Of a DNA stretch of 64,000 nt, positions 53,310 through 63,834 are shown piece after piece. A program made the position numbers and the translations under genes. The notes beneath the pieces are model-generated. The model had not been told where the DNA came from. It saw only the letters and a list, made by a program, of their open reading frames with translations, and ran no database searches. The stretch is taken from NCBI GenBank assembly GCA_000752675.2, contig LM994624.1:168118-232117 (forward strand). The letters run 5' to 3'. The DNA comes from a bacterium OL-1 (GTDB taxonomy: Bacteria > Actinomycetota > Coriobacteriia > Coriobacteriales > Atopobiaceae). Each line of letters begins with the position of its first letter. Position 1 is the stretch's first letter.

Positions 53310-56186
53310 TCAGCTTGCGCCAAGTGCCTGGATATTGAGGCAGCTCGCAAGGACCTGCCCCGCGACCCCGGCGGCATACCCCTCGACGTCGGTGCCATCT
53401 GCTCCTTCGATGACGACCGAGATGATAAGCGTGGGGTTGTCGTACGGCGCAAAGCCGATGAAGAACGAGTTGATCTTTCCGTCCTCGATCTGGGCGGTGC
53501 CGGTCTTGCCGGCAACCTGGACGCCCTGAACCTTGGCCCTTCTGCCAGTGCCGTGGTCTACGACTCCGAGCATGGCCTCCTTTACCTTGGAGGCTGTGTC
53601 GGCCGAAATGGCCTGGCCAAGGGACTTGGGCTGCGTGGTTGAGATGGCTGCGCCCTCGGGGGAGAGCACGTGATCGACCAGGTAGGGATTCATGACCACG
53701 CCGCCGTTAGCGACCGCCTGGGCGACCATGGCGTTCTGCATCACGGTCACCTGCGGGCCGGCGGGGCTGGGGTGCTGGCCTACGGGCTGCCCACACGCCG
53801 CCCATGCGGTCTCCCACTCGGTCATCTCGGAGGGGTCGGGCATGAGCGAAGGCAGCGTGTTGAAGTCCTGGCCAATATTGGTCCCATAGCCAAAGGCGTC
53901 GGCGTACTTCACCAGGTTGGAGGCGCCAACCTGCACGCCCACCTGGCCAAAGACCGTGTTGGACGAGAGGGCAAAGGCCTCCTTCAGGGTAGGGGTGCCG
54001 TAGTCGTTGTATCCGTAGTTGCTTACCTCGGCGCCGCCGATGGTCAGTGCCGGCTCGGCGTCATAGACCGTGTCGAGCGAAGTGGTGCCGGTGTCGAGCG
54101 CGGCAGAGAGCGTGACCGCCTTGAAGGTGGAGCCGGGCGAGTAGAGCGCCTGCGTGGTGCGGTCGAGCAGCTGCGAGCCCGCCCCGCCGGAGTTCATGAT
54201 GTCATCCAGCTGGTCGTAGGAGTACGTTGGCGCGCTGGCCTTGGCGAGAACGGCCCCCGTGGACGGGTCGAGCACCACCACGGCGCCCGTGTAGCCCTCG
54301 AGGGCAGATTCCGCCGTACGCTGCATCTGGGAGTTGATCGTGAGTGCCACAGTGTTTCCGGGCTCTTGGACTCCCGCCAGCGAGTAGAGCGCATTCTTCC
54401 AATCCGAGTAGTTGGAGCTACCCGTGAGCGTGTCGTTCATGGTGGACTCGATGCCCGAGGTGCCGTAGCGCGTGGAGATGTAGCCAACCGTGTGCGCCGC
54501 AAGCGAACCCTGCGGGTAGGAACGCAGGTAGGTGCCGTCCTCCTGGCGCAGGCTCTCAGCCAGCGTCACGCCGTCGGAGGTAATGATGGCGCCGCGCTGC
54601 ACGTAGGCGCTCTTGGCGATGGTGTGGTTGTTGGACGGCATGTGCTGGATGGTACTGGCGTTGATCACCTGCAGGTAGGTGAGGTTGGCGATAAGCGCCG
54701 CAAAGAGCACCGCAAAGGCGGTGATGAGCGCGGTGAGCCGCTTGCCCAAGGCCACGCGGCCAAGGATGCCGGATTCCTCGCCCTGCACCTCAAAGCGGGC
54801 GCGGGCGTGCGAGCCGTGGACAAAGGCGGACGCTTGGGCGCCCAGCAGCGATACGCGGCCGATGCCGCTCTCGGGCGTGCTGGCCACAAGCTGTGCCTCG
54901 CGGCCCGTGCCCTCGTCGCCAGCGCGCAGGAGCAGGCCCACGATGATGAAGCTCGAGAGAAGCGAGCTGCCGCCCTGGCTCATGAAGGGAAGCGTCACGC
55001 CCGTGAGGGGCAAAAGCTTGGTGACGCCGGCAATGATGAGGAACGCCTGGAAGCCGATGACCGTGGTGAGACCCACCGCGGCAAAGGCGGAAGAGTCGGA
55101 CTTGGCGCGTGCCGCGGTGGCAAAGCCGCGCACGCAGAAGAGCATGTAGAGGATGATGACGGCGCTGGCGCCCAAAAGGCCCATTTCCTCGGCGATGGCC
55201 GAGAAGAGGAAGTCACTCTCGACAAAGGGGATGAGGGTGGGCATGCCCTTGCCAATGCCGCTGCCCACCAGGTCGCCGTCGGCGATGGAGTACAGCGACT
55301 GCACGATCTGATAGCCGCTGTTCTGGGCATCAGTCCAGGGGTCAAGCCAGATGTCCACGCGGATCTTCACGTGCGAGAAGAAGTGGTAGCAGAAGAAGAA
55401 GCCAATGACGAGAAGGCCAATGGCAATGAACACGTAGCTCCACCGACCGGTGGCAACGTAGAGCATGACCACGAAGTACATGAAGAAGAGAAGCGCGCTG
55501 CCCAGGTCGCGCTCGAAGATGACGATGAGCAGGCTGATGCCCCACATGATGAAGAGGGGGAGCAGCATGCGGAAGCGCGGAATGCGGAACGGCCCCACGC
55601 GGTGCGCGGTGACGGAGAGCGCCTCTCGGTTGGAGGCAAGGTAGAAGGCCAGGAAGAGAACAATGAGAATCTTGGCCAACTCGCCCGGCTGGAACGAGAA
55701 GCTGCCAAACGTGAGCCAGAGCTTGCTGCCGTTCTTCTCGGTACCAATGACCATGGGCAGGATGAGCAAGATCACGCCCACAAGCCCCAGCGTGTATTTG
55801 TAGTCCGCCAGCTTATCGAGGTTACGTACAAAGAAGAGCGTCGCAATCATGGCTGCAACTGATATGAAGAGCCACAGGACCTGGTTCTCGGCCAAGTCTG
55901 GGGCAAGGCGCGTGACAAAGGCGATGCCTATGCCCGAGAGCAAGAAGACCACGGGCAAGATCACGGGGTCTGCGTCGGGTGCAAGGATACGCACGGCAAC
56001 GTGGGCCGCGGCAAACGCCACAAAGAGCCCCACGGGTACGGCGAGCGTGCCCAGCGAGAGAGCAACATTGTCGTTCACGATGTAGAGGGCGTAGAGCAGG
56101 ACCACCGGCACGGCTGCCAGGCAGAGGAAGAGAAGCTCCATGTTCCTGCGGTTGCCACCGCGGATTCTCTCGTTGGCCACGGTCAC
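53310..56186 (-). CDS. SEDS glycosyltransferase (FtsW/RodA) fused to a class B penicillin-binding protein
   Basis: A 958-residue fusion. Residues 1 to about 440 are a RodA/FtsW-type polymerase with many TM helices and the motifs [32 protein letters not shown] and [16 protein letters not shown]. After a linker and another TM helix (about 475-500) comes a class B PBP transpeptidase: PGSTFKAV (catalytic Ser about 686), the SSN motif in LSSNTVFGQ and KTGTAQ (about 893). In relatives rodA and pbpA are adjacent genes; here one frame without an internal stop carries both. It makes and cross-links peptidoglycan. GTG start overlaps the pstP stop by 3 bases. Confidence 0.95.
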   Translation of the reverse strand: MTVANERIRGGNRRNMELLFLCLAAVPVVLLYALYIVNDNVALSLGTLAVPVGLFVAFAAAHVAVRILAPDADPVILPVVFLLSGIGIAFVTRLAPDLAENQVLWLFISVAAMIATLFFVRNLDKLADYKYTLGLVGVILLILPMVIGTEKNGSKLWLTFGSFSFQPGELAKILIVLFLAFYLASNREALSVTAHRVGPFRIPRFRMLLPLFIMWGISLLIVIFERDLGSALLFFMYFVVMLYVATGRWSYVFIAIGLLVIGFFFCYHFFSHVKIRVDIWLDPWTDAQNSGYQIVQSLYSIADGDLVGSGIGKGMPTLIPFVESDFLFSAIAEEMGLLGASAVIILYMLFCVRGFATAARAKSDSSAFAAVGLTTVIGFQAFLIIAGVTKLLPLTGVTLPFMSQGGSSLLSSFIIVGLLLRAGDEGTGREAQLVASTPESGIGRVSLLGAQASAFVHGSHARARFEVQGEESGILGRVALGKRLTALITAFAVLFAALIANLTYLQVINASTIQHMPSNNHTIAKSAYVQRGAIITSDGVTLAESLRQEDGTYLRSYPQGSLAAHTVGYISTRYGTSGIESTMNDTLTGSSNYSDWKNALYSLAGVQEPGNTVALTINSQMQRTAESALEGYTGAVVVLDPSTGAVLAKASAPTYSYDQLDDIMNSGGAGSQLLDRTTQALYSPGSTFKAVTLSAALDTGTTSLDTVYDAEPALTIGGAEVSNYGYNDYGTPTLKEAFALSSNTVFGQVGVQVGASNLVKYADAFGYGTNIGQDFNTLPSLMPDPSEMTEWETAWAACGQPVGQHPSPAGPQVTVMQNAMVAQAVANGGVVMNPYLVDHVLSPEGAAISTTQPKSLGQAISADTASKVKEAMLGVVDHGTGRRAKVQGVQVAGKTGTAQIEDGKINSFFIGFAPYDNPTLIISVVIEGADGTDVEGYAAGVAGQVLASCLNIQALGAS

Positions 56187-57712
56187 TCACCCCCGTTTGT
56201 CTGCGTCGTGTCCCCAGTAGTACCAGTAGCGTCGGTGCTTGTCGCGGAATCTCCGCTTGCAGAGTCTGTGCCAGAGTCTGCGCCGGACTCATCCGTTTGG
56301 GCGCCGCCCTCTGGCGCGGCCTCGCCTGTGGGGTTGCCCTCGGCCGTGACCTCGGCGGCCTTCTCGGCAGCCTTGGTCTTCTCGGCGTCTATCTGCGAGC
56401 GGTACGACTCCACGGTGGAGAGGGCCTCCTCCTCGCTGTCTACACGCAAGCCGCCGTTCTCAAGCTGCGTAGCCACGTTTGCGGGCAGGTCACTTACCTC
56501 CACCGCTGTGGTCTGCACCAGGTTAGAGAGCGAAATACCAAGAAGTTCCCCGTCAATACCCTGGTAGATGCCCACGGTGTCGCCGTCGACCCCCAGGTAC
56601 CACTCGTTTTTGGCAAAGGCGAAGATGCCGCCGAGAATAACAACGGCCACTACCACCATGGCCACCACCACGCGAAGGGCAAAGCCCACCGAGTGCTTGC
56701 GTGCCGCCGCTGCAACGCCGTCATTCAGGATGTCGACCACAATGACAGTCACGTTGTCGGCGCCGCCCGCGGTAAGCGCGGCCGAGACCAGGTTGTCTGC
56801 GGCCTGCTGCGGTGTGGCGCTCGAGACGGCCACCGACTCTATCTCGCTGTCGGGGACCATGCTGGAGAGTCCGTCGGAGCAGATGATCACGCGGTCGCCA
56901 TTGGCCACCTCGATGGAGAAGTGGTCAGCGTACATATCCGGGTCGGATCCCAGGGCGCGCGTGATGATTGAGCGCGAGGGGTGCACGCGGGCCTCGTCGG
57001 CGGTTATCTGCCCGGCGTCCACAAGCTCCTCGACGTAGGAGTGATCGCGCGTAACGCGTACCAGCGTGCCTGCGTGGAGGAGGTAGATGCGAGAATCGCC
57101 TACGTGGGCAATGGCCATGCGGTTGCCATCGATGAGTGCCGCCGAGGCTGTGCAGCCCATGCCGGGCTTGCCGCGGCCCTCCTCGGCCCCCTTGATAACG
57201 GCCAGGTTGGCGGCCTCAATTGCGGCGCCCAGGAGGGTGTCGTCTGCGGTTGCGGGGGCCTTCTCGCCAATGGTCTCCACGGCGATAGAGCTTGCTACCT
57301 CGCCGGCGGCGTGGCCACCCATGCCGTCGCATACGGCAAAGCATGGCGTGCGAATGAGGAACGAGTCCTCGTTATGGCTTCTTACCAGGCCCACGTCGGA
57401 GCGGGCGCCCCATGAGATGAACGCGTTCTTGCCGCAGGTGGCATCGGCCCCGGCACGGCCTTCCACGGGGATGGTCGCGCGTCCGGGAGCATTGACGGGC
57501 TCCTGGGGCTGCGTTGTGTCTGCGGACCCCTCATCGCGGTCGGTGTTGCTCGCGGTCTGTGCGCTTGCACTTGGGGCGGGCTGGTCTGCGGCAGCATGCA
57601 CGGACTGCTCGGCAGCAGCGTGCTTGCCCACCACGGCTGCGGTGGGGACACTGGGCACGGCCGTGTCAAGCGGCGCGGCCCTGAGCGGGGTCTGTGGGTC
57701 CTCGACGGCCAT
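56183..57712 (-). CDS. pstP: PP2C-type Ser/Thr phosphatase PstP
   Basis: A 509-residue phosphatase that reverses PknB-type phosphorylation. About 95 disordered Ala/Pro-rich residues precede the PP2C domain with [39 protein letters not shown] and the final [12 protein letters not shown] (metal-binding Asp residues present). A TM helix (about 335-355) is followed by an extracellular tail rich in Ser/Thr/Gly. The ATG overlaps the fhaB stop by one base (TAATG), and the next gene starts at its stop, so fhaB-pstP-PBP are coupled. Confidence 0.93.
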   Translation of the reverse strand: MAVEDPQTPLRAAPLDTAVPSVPTAAVVGKHAAAEQSVHAAADQPAPSASAQTASNTDRDEGSADTTQPQEPVNAPGRATIPVEGRAGADATCGKNAFISWGARSDVGLVRSHNEDSFLIRTPCFAVCDGMGGHAAGEVASSIAVETIGEKAPATADDTLLGAAIEAANLAVIKGAEEGRGKPGMGCTASAALIDGNRMAIAHVGDSRIYLLHAGTLVRVTRDHSYVEELVDAGQITADEARVHPSRSIITRALGSDPDMYADHFSIEVANGDRVIICSDGLSSMVPDSEIESVAVSSATPQQAADNLVSAALTAGGADNVTVIVVDILNDGVAAAARKHSVGFALRVVVAMVVVAVVILGGIFAFAKNEWYLGVDGDTVGIYQGIDGELLGISLSNLVQTTAVEVSDLPANVATQLENGGLRVDSEEEALSTVESYRSQIDAEKTKAAEKAAEVTAEGNPTGEAAPEGGAQTDESGADSGTDSASGDSATSTDATGTTGDTTQTNGGE

Positions 57713-58125
57713 TATTGGCGGCTCACTCGCATGACGGTATCGCCAACCTGCACCTCGTCGCCGTCACGAAGGGTAACGGGCTGATCGATGGCATGGCCGT
57801 TGACCATGGTCCCGTTGGTGGATCCAAGGTCCTCCAGGACGAGGGCAGGCCCCTGGATAGTGAAGCGTGCGTGTGTGGCCGAGACGTACGGCTCGTCAAT
57901 CACGATGTCGGACGAGGGTGAACGCCCCACAACCACGGGGCCAAGCACGTCCACGTGCAGACCGCGCATGGCGCGCGAGCCCTTCTCGACGTCCACGCAC
58001 CAGATGGCGGTGTCTCTGCGCTGGCCGCGCACCAGACCCACGCCGGCACGCATAGCGGCAAAGAGGAACACGTAGAGCAGGACCACTAGGATGATTCGCC
58101 CGGCGAAGAGGATTAGGTCGATCAT
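57712..58125 (-). CDS. fhaB: FHA-domain membrane protein FhaB
   Basis: A 137-residue protein with an N-terminal membrane helix (LILFAGRIILVVLLYVFLFAA) and a C-terminal FHA domain (VVVGRSPSSDIVIDEPYVSATHARF, LEDLGSTNGTMVNG). FHA domains bind phosphothreonine, so it is probably an adaptor for kinase targets in wall synthesis. It starts 3 bases after fhaA and overlaps pstP by one base. Confidence 0.92.
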   Translation of the reverse strand: MIDLILFAGRIILVVLLYVFLFAAMRAGVGLVRGQRRDTAIWCVDVEKGSRAMRGLHVDVLGPVVVGRSPSSDIVIDEPYVSATHARFTIQGPALVLEDLGSTNGTMVNGHAIDQPVTLRDGDEVQVGDTVMRVSRQ

Positions 58126-58128
58126 GGC

Positions 58129-59334
58129 CTAGCTCTCCCTGAACTCGAGGTTTACGAGGCCAACGGTGATGAGGTCGCCGTCGCGAAGGACGCACTCGTC
58201 CACGTCGACGTCGTTGACGAGCGTGCCGTTGGTGGAGTTGAGGTCCACGATGTGCCAGTTGCTCCCGTCATAGGAGAGCTCGGCGTGGCGGCGCGAGACG
58301 TTGGGATCGCGCAGGTAGATGCCGCACTGCGAGCGCTCGCGGCCAATGAGGCACGAAGGCGCTTGGGCGGCGTAGGTACGACCGCTCTGGCGGTCGATGA
58401 GCATGCAGGTTGCGGCACGCGTTGCGGCCTGCTGGGGTGCGGCTGCGTGCGCGGGGGCGTTGCCGCGTCGGCGCGTGTCGGGCACGGCGCGAGGCGCCTG
58501 GTGTGCTGCCTGCTGCTGCGGGGCGGGCGTGGGGAAGTTGGCCGGCTGGGGCGTTGCCTCCATGACGGCCTGGGCTCGCTGTTGAAGCGCCGGGGAGACA
58601 GGCTGGACCACCGGCTGCACGCCGGCGGCGGGAGTCGCAACCGGCACGGCGACGGGTGCCACGACCTGTGATGGGCTGGCGTCCACGTAGGGCACCGGCA
58701 TGGGCGTGGACGAGGAAGGTGAGGCCACCGCGGGAATCACGCCGCCGGCGGGCTCGACATAGTCCATGGGCATAACGTCCAGCCCGGCGTCGGTTCCGCT
58801 GGGGGCTGCCTGCGGGGCAGGGGCGGGTGCGGGCGCCACGGGCTGCGGGATGGGGTTAAGGTGGCCGGCAGACGAACGACGAGGCCTGCCCATGGCCGCA
58901 GCGCCGCCCATGCTGGAGTTACCGCCGAGAAATGCGCGCTCCTCCTCGCGAAGGCGAGCGAGGGTCTGCTCGTTGACGTTCTCTGCGTCGACGTAGAACT
59001 TGCCGGACTTGAGGGACTCGTCCACCATGAAGCGCACGAGCGGCCTGCCTACCAGGGCGTAGCCCTTCTTGTTGGCGGACTCGGTGATGAACTCGCCAAG
59101 TTCGTAGTCAATGCGCTCGTAGAGCGGGCGCATGAGAGAGTCGTCCTCGGCCGAAACCAGCACCGTGTAGAGAGCGGGCGCGGTGTCCACGCCATCTATG
59201 CGGTACGTCTCGCTCTCCATCTTGCGGGCAGCATGCTTTGCGAGCTTCTTGAACGAGAACGGCTCTGCATAGCCCTGTGGGGCAGACTCGAAGACCGAGC
59301 TTATTCGGCCCTCAAAATCACTGAGAAAGCTCAT
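58129..59334 (-). CDS. fhaA: FhaA: DUF3662 plus FHA domain
   Basis: A 401-residue protein with an N-terminal DUF3662 domain (about 1-125; MSFLSDFEGRISSVFE, FSFKKLAKHAARKMESET), a long Ala/Pro/Gln-rich linker and a C-terminal FHA domain (CLIGRERSQCGIYLRDPNVS, VDLNSTNGTLVNDVDVDE). Mycobacterial FhaA binds MviN/MurJ and the kinase system; an analogous role is inferred. The ATG at 59334 overlaps the end of the kinase gene by 17 bases. Confidence 0.92.
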   Translation of the reverse strand: MSFLSDFEGRISSVFESAPQGYAEPFSFKKLAKHAARKMESETYRIDGVDTAPALYTVLVSAEDDSLMRPLYERIDYELGEFITESANKKGYALVGRPLVRFMVDESLKSGKFYVDAENVNEQTLARLREEERAFLGGNSSMGGAAAMGRPRRSSAGHLNPIPQPVAPAPAPAPQAAPSGTDAGLDVMPMDYVEPAGGVIPAVASPSSSTPMPVPYVDASPSQVVAPVAVPVATPAAGVQPVVQPVSPALQQRAQAVMEATPQPANFPTPAPQQQAAHQAPRAVPDTRRRGNAPAHAAAPQQAATRAATCMLIDRQSGRTYAAQAPSCLIGRERSQCGIYLRDPNVSRRHAELSYDGSNWHIVDLNSTNGTLVNDVDVDECVLRDGDLITVGLVNLEFRES

Positions 59335-61159
59335 CTGAGTCCTCGCCTTCCTGGTCCTGGCTTAAAGGACCTCTCAGGACGGTTTCTACACACAAAAACA
59401 CACTCAAGAATACAGCAAGGCCACAGCCGTCCAATATGCGGCCAAACCAATACCCGCTAGATTCCATCCTGCAGGCGAGAAGCCAAAACAAGGTGATGAA
59501 AGCGGCGCCCAGAACCTGGCCAACAATTCCCGAGGCAACGCTCCCGCGCATGGCCACGGCGGAGGCGACGAGTGCCGAGATGCCGCACCCCACAACAATG
59601 ACCCAGGTGGCGGGACTTGCGAGCAGGGGAGTCAGCGCCGCGATGGTGGTCTGCGCCGAGAATCCGCTGGACGCTGCGGCGCCAGCTACGAGCGAGAGGA
59701 GCGCCCCTACGGCACCTGTTGCAGCCGCGGGCAGTGGATCCATGCCATAGCCTGCCAACGCAACCCCCGCTGCTGGTGAGTGGAGGCATGCTGGGGCAAG
59801 AGCCGCCGCGGTGGAGACGTGGTCGGTGTGTCCGCAAGTAACCCACCACGTTGCAAGGCACGTCGCAACTGCCAGGGCAAGCGGGAACGACGCCGAGGTG
59901 ACATTTGCCGTTGCAAGGGCAACCACCAGGGATACCCCGGCGAGTGCCGAGCCAATGGGTGGCCAGGCGGCGCATGCCGCTGCAGAGACAAGAGCACCTA
60001 TCAGCGAAAACGCTTCTGTGGCGCCGGGCAGCGCGGGCAGCGTGGCGTACATCGCGAAGAACGTGCACACGGCGGATGCTGCCCGTTCGAGCGCGGGGGC
60101 AAGCCAGGGTAGCCGCACGTGTGCGGGCAGGTCGGAGGGCTCGGAGGCAACCGAGGGGTCGTCATTCTCGGACTGGTCGACCAGCTCGCGAAGCGACTCT
60201 GCGCCTGCGGCCCCGTCGCCCAGAACGGGAAGAATGCCGCGTGCAAACTCTTTCACGGACGAGGTGCGTTCCGCCGCGGTGGGGGACAAGGCGTGGAGCA
60301 GGGCCATTTCGGCTTCCGGCGCGAGGTCGAGATCGAGCTTGGAGATTGGCGGCTTGGGGCCGCGGATAATGGCATCGAGCGAGCCCTTGGGCGTCGCGGA
60401 GGCAAACGGACTTCTCCCCGTGAGCGCCTGCCAAGTTACAACGGCAAGTGAGAAGACGTCCGTGCGCTCGTCGACGAGAAGGCCTTGGATCTGCTCGGGC
60501 GGCATGTAGCCAACGGTGCCGCCGCGCGCTCCGCCATAGCCAGCGGCCGAGGCGAGCGTTGCCATGCCAAAGTCTGCCAGCTTAACGGTGCCCTGGCGGT
60601 CAATCATGATGTTCGTGGGCTTGATGTCCAGGTGGAGCACGCCGTTCTCGTGTGCATAGGTGAGCGCGGCCGCCACCGAGCGCAGCACATGGGCGCACTC
60701 CTCGTGCGTGAGGACGCCGTCCTCCACGCGGGCAAGAAGCTCGGCCAGGTTGAGCCCGTCGACGTACTCCATGACCAGGTACGCATGGGTGCCGTCGGTC
60801 TCAAAGTCGTAGACCGTCACGATGTTGGGGTGGGCGAGAAGGCAGGCCGTGCGGGCCTCGGCCAGGGCTTCGTCGGCAGTGGAGGCGGAGGCGCCGCTCA
60901 CATCATCGCTGGTTAGAAGGGGTATGCGCTTGATTGCGACTCGACGCTGCAGACGCGTGTCCCAGCAGGTGCACACGGTGCCAAAGCCGCCGGCGCCGCG
61001 CCGCGCGAGCACACGGTAGCGTCCGAGGAGCGTCTCCTCGGGGATGGCGCGCGAGCCGGGCTTGACCGGCCGTACGGCGCTCTGTGTGGGGTTGATGCTG
61101 CCCACGGCGACTCCTCGTTGTGCGTTTGTGGCTTGGTTTTCTGGCCGTGATGAGGACAT
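59318..61159 (-). CDS. Membrane Ser/Thr kinase with non-RD active site and multi-helix C-terminus
   Basis: A 613-residue protein. The kinase domain has the Gly loop RRGAGGFGTV (54-62), VAIK (K77), HLDIKPTN at 176-183 and DFG at 196-198. The HRD Arg is Leu (L177), while Asp178 and Lys180 are kept, so activity is possible but the usual activation-loop phosphorylation control is not expected. After about residue 330 it has roughly eight hydrophobic segments of low-complexity Ala/Val/Leu character, not a PASTA or other sensor domain. It heads the fhaA-fhaB-pstP-PBP-pknB cluster, the place that pknA-like kinases hold in relatives. Confidence 0.82.
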   Translation of the reverse strand: MSSSRPENQATNAQRGVAVGSINPTQSAVRPVKPGSRAIPEETLLGRYRVLARRGAGGFGTVCTCWDTRLQRRVAIKRIPLLTSDDVSGASASTADEALAEARTACLLAHPNIVTVYDFETDGTHAYLVMEYVDGLNLAELLARVEDGVLTHEECAHVLRSVAAALTYAHENGVLHLDIKPTNIMIDRQGTVKLADFGMATLASAAGYGGARGGTVGYMPPEQIQGLLVDERTDVFSLAVVTWQALTGRSPFASATPKGSLDAIIRGPKPPISKLDLDLAPEAEMALLHALSPTAAERTSSVKEFARGILPVLGDGAAGAESLRELVDQSENDDPSVASEPSDLPAHVRLPWLAPALERAASAVCTFFAMYATLPALPGATEAFSLIGALVSAAACAAWPPIGSALAGVSLVVALATANVTSASFPLALAVATCLATWWVTCGHTDHVSTAAALAPACLHSPAAGVALAGYGMDPLPAAATGAVGALLSLVAGAAASSGFSAQTTIAALTPLLASPATWVIVVGCGISALVASAVAMRGSVASGIVGQVLGAAFITLFWLLACRMESSGYWFGRILDGCGLAVFLSVFLCVETVLRGPLSQDQEGEDSDELSQ

Positions 61160-61210
61160 TCTACCTAAACGAGCCCATGCGGAGTGTGACGGGGTACCCC
61201 CTGCGTGTCG

Positions 61211-62206
61211 CTATCTGAGGAGTGAATTTGCAAGCGAGCGAGAGTCAACAATATTCGGCGGCAGATCCCCTGCCATTGCCGCAAGAATATTGTCAGCGAC
61301 AATGTCGCCCATACGCAGATTTGCCTCAAAAGTTGATGAACCGATATGGGGCGTAACGAGCACATTCTGAAGATCGAATATTGGGCTGTGGCGGGGCGGC
61401 TCTCTCTCGTAGACATCGGTCGCATACCCCCCGAGTCCCCCAGAAAGAAGAGCCTTTTCAAGCGACGCCTCTCTTACAATTCCCGCTCGGGCTGTATTGA
61501 TGAGATAACCCTTGGGCCCAATCATCCGTAGTTCCTTCGAGCCAATCATGTTCGCAGTCGCATCTGTCAGTGGAACGTGAAGGGAGACTACGTCGGAGCG
61601 CTTCAACAAATCATTGAGCGTCGTGAACTCCAGACCATACAGTGTTGCAAGCTCGCGCTCTGCGATGTCATAGCCCAGGACTTTCATTCCAAAGCCTTCG
61701 GCACGTCGTGCTACCGCCATACCGATAGACCCAACGCCAACGATGCCAAGCGTTTGACCGCTTAATGTGTGGCCGGGGAACTTTCGCCACGTATCGTGCT
61801 TCACGCCGTAGACGTTGGTGTAGAGCTGTCGCTCGAGCCCAATGATAAGGCCAAATACAAGATCTGCCGTCTCGTCGCGATTACCACCTGGCACATTCGC
61901 CACCGTGATTCCGCGCTTTCCGGCTTCCACTAGATCAATGTTCTCGACTCCAACACCATTACGGACGATAAGTTTGAGATTAGGCATGTGCTTAAGGAGT
62001 GGGCCGTCGATGACGGTGTTTCCAACAACAAGCACATCTGCATCAGCCGCCAGAGCCGCCAACTCTCGGCGCGACAGCTGGCGTTGGTAAGGGTTCATCT
62101 TGACAACACAACCCGCCTCCACGAGTCGCGTTATCGGTTCCTTCGCGTAGCGGCCAAAGGTCGTTGAACAGGATGCGATAACCCATTTTGTTGAGATGGC
62201 CATCAT
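61211..62206 (-). CDS. D-2-hydroxyacid dehydrogenase (phosphoglycerate-dehydrogenase-like)
   Basis: A 331-residue NAD-dependent dehydrogenase with the Rossmann motif GIVGVGSIGMAVARRA, the catalytic Arg in NTARAGIV, Glu in DVYEREPP and His in PHIGSSTFEA. Specific substrate unknown; it may be a hydroxypyruvate/glyoxylate or phosphoglycerate enzyme. The ATG at 62206 is chosen from the usual family N-terminus (KWVIASCSTTFG); a perfect AAGGAGG lies one base before a longer in-frame ATG at 62290, a spacing too short for normal starts. It is divergent from the PTS genes. Confidence 0.85.
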   Translation of the reverse strand: MMAISTKWVIASCSTTFGRYAKEPITRLVEAGCVVKMNPYQRQLSRRELAALAADADVLVVGNTVIDGPLLKHMPNLKLIVRNGVGVENIDLVEAGKRGITVANVPGGNRDETADLVFGLIIGLERQLYTNVYGVKHDTWRKFPGHTLSGQTLGIVGVGSIGMAVARRAEGFGMKVLGYDIAERELATLYGLEFTTLNDLLKRSDVVSLHVPLTDATANMIGSKELRMIGPKGYLINTARAGIVREASLEKALLSGGLGGYATDVYEREPPRHSPIFDLQNVLVTPHIGSSTFEANLRMGDIVADNILAAMAGDLPPNIVDSRSLANSLLR

Positions 62207-62290
62207 GAACGACTGCGCATGAGAGCCCGGTCGATTCCAGCCCGTTTTTGGGTGGCCGGCCGGATAGACGCGAGTGGCAACGCAGCCCAT

Positions 62291-62537
62291 ACCTCCTTGA
62301 TAAAAAAAGCTACCAGTTTTTCAATGCGTTCCTCTGATTGATCTAATCATAAAAATACATTCATGAATAAATTCTAAAAGGATTTGTTTGAATCATTAAG
62401 ATAACCCCGTTAATACGTATATAAATACCGCTCACAAAGTACATAAGATTGGCAATGAAGCAAATTTATGGCAAGAAGATAATCTGTTTCACAGACGTTT
62501 TCTGTTTGTCGGTTTCTGGAGAGAGGCGGTTAGGAAG
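62291..62537. promoter_or_regulatory. A+T-rich divergent promoter region
   Basis: 247 bases, A+T-rich compared with the window. It must hold the promoter of the PTS operon and of the dehydrogenase. TTCATGAA is a perfect 8-base palindrome within ACATTCATGAATAAAT. No sigma-54 motif or clear catabolite operator was seen. Confidence 0.5.
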
Positions 62538-63020
62538 ATGGGTGTTGTTCTCACGCGCGTTGACTTCAGGCTTATCCACGGTCAGGTCATGACTAGGTGG
62601 CTTACCCAGACCGGTGCTAACGAGATTGTCACCGTTGACACTACTACCAGCAAAGACCCCTTTATGGTGGATGTCTTCAAGATGGCCGCACCTAAGGGAA
62701 TTCGCATCAAGGTTTATGACGTCGACCAGGCCGTTAAAGCCCAGCAGAACGGTGATTTCGACAAGGGCAAGATCATTGTCCTCTTCAAGAATGTTGCGGA
62801 GCTTAAGAAGGCAGTAGATGCCGGCCTGAAGCTTGAGAGCGTACAGATTGGCGGCCTTGGTGGCGGCGCCGGCCGCAAGGCAGTTCTGAATGCCATCACG
62901 CTCGATCAGAAAGATCTTGATGACCTCTTGGCAATCCAGAGCAAGGGGGTTGAGGTCTATTTCCAGACGACTCCCGATTATCCGTCGGCAACGCTCGACG
63001 AAATTGCAGCGAAGTTCTAA
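62538..63020 (+). CDS. PTS mannose/fructose/sorbose-family IIB component
   Basis: A 160-residue cytosolic phosphotransferase domain starting MGVVLTRVDFRLIHGQVMTRW, where His in RLIHGQV is the usual phosphorylation site. It passes phosphate to the incoming sugar through IIC/IID. AGGAAG precedes the ATG. No IIA gene is visible upstream. The sugar is unknown. Confidence 0.95.
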   Translation: MGVVLTRVDFRLIHGQVMTRWLTQTGANEIVTVDTTTSKDPFMVDVFKMAAPKGIRIKVYDVDQAVKAQQNGDFDKGKIIVLFKNVAELKKAVDAGLKLESVQIGGLGGGAGRKAVLNAITLDQKDLDDLLAIQSKGVEVYFQTTPDYPSATLDEIAAKF

Positions 63021-63075
63021 TTCGGCCAGTTAATGGCGGGGCCGGCGCGACCCTGCCGTGGAAAGGAGACAGAGC

Positions 63076-63834
63076 ATGGATATAATGCGCGCAGTGCTCG
63101 TTGGCTTGACCTACTGGATTTCAATGGGTCGTGCCTGGTACTACTTCTCGTATGCATTTAGAAAACCTGTCGTCCTTGGTGTGGTCATTGGCCTCATCTA
63201 TGGCGACGTTGCGCAGGGTCTGCTTGTCGGTGCAACTATTCAGCTAATGTACATGGGCGGCATTGAGGCGGGAGGCAACATTCCGTCCGATCAAGGCCTC
63301 GCGGCATGCATCGCTATTCCTGCTGCACTGACTAACTCGCTCGATCCCAGCGCTGCAGTTGCGCTTGCGGTTCCGTTTGGCGTCCTGGGCGTCCTCATTA
63401 ATAACGTGCGCCGCACTATCAACTCGTTCTACAACACGAAGGCCGACCAGTTCGTGGAGCAGCGTAACTACGATGCTCTCTCGACGTTCTCTTTCCTGCT
63501 GCCCTGGCTGACTAACGGCGTCCTCTACTTCACTCCTGTTTTCCTGGCAACCCTGTTTGGACCCGCTGTCGTCCAGGCATTTATCAATGCGATTCCCGAC
63601 TGGGTCATGTCCGGTCTCGCAAATGCAGGAAACGTGCTTCCCGCCCTTGGCTTTGCACTCACGCTCGTTGTCATGGGCAAGGACAAGTACCTGCCGTTCT
63701 TTGTGCTCGGCTTCTTTACCTATGCCATTGCTGGGTACTCGATGCTTACCGGTGCGGTAATCGGCCTCTGCCTCGCACTGATCGTGTCGCTGTTTGTTCA
63801 GACCGATGACGAGGGGGTTGCTCTCAATGACTAG
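63076..63834 (+). CDS. PTS mannose-family IIC component
   Basis: A 252-residue membrane permease component with helices such as VVLGVVIGLIYGDVAQGLL, the family motif GATIQLMYMGGIEAGGNIPSD and LPALGFALTLVVMG. The ATG at 63076 has AAAGGAGA upstream; a GTG at 63058 is the longer frame. It is followed by IID with an 8-base overlap. Confidence 0.94.
   Translation: MDIMRAVLVGLTYWISMGRAWYYFSYAFRKPVVLGVVIGLIYGDVAQGLLVGATIQLMYMGGIEAGGNIPSDQGLAACIAIPAALTNSLDPSAAVALAVPFGVLGVLINNVRRTINSFYNTKADQFVEQRNYDALSTFSFLLPWLTNGVLYFTPVFLATLFGPAVVQAFINAIPDWVMSGLANAGNVLPALGFALTLVVMGKDKYLPFFVLGFFTYAIAGYSMLTGAVIGLCLALIVSLFVQTDDEGVALND

Noticed and set aside
53670..55862. A 730-codon plus-strand open frame
   Set aside because: Antisense to the SEDS-PBP fusion, with no domain character; a G+C-driven shadow.
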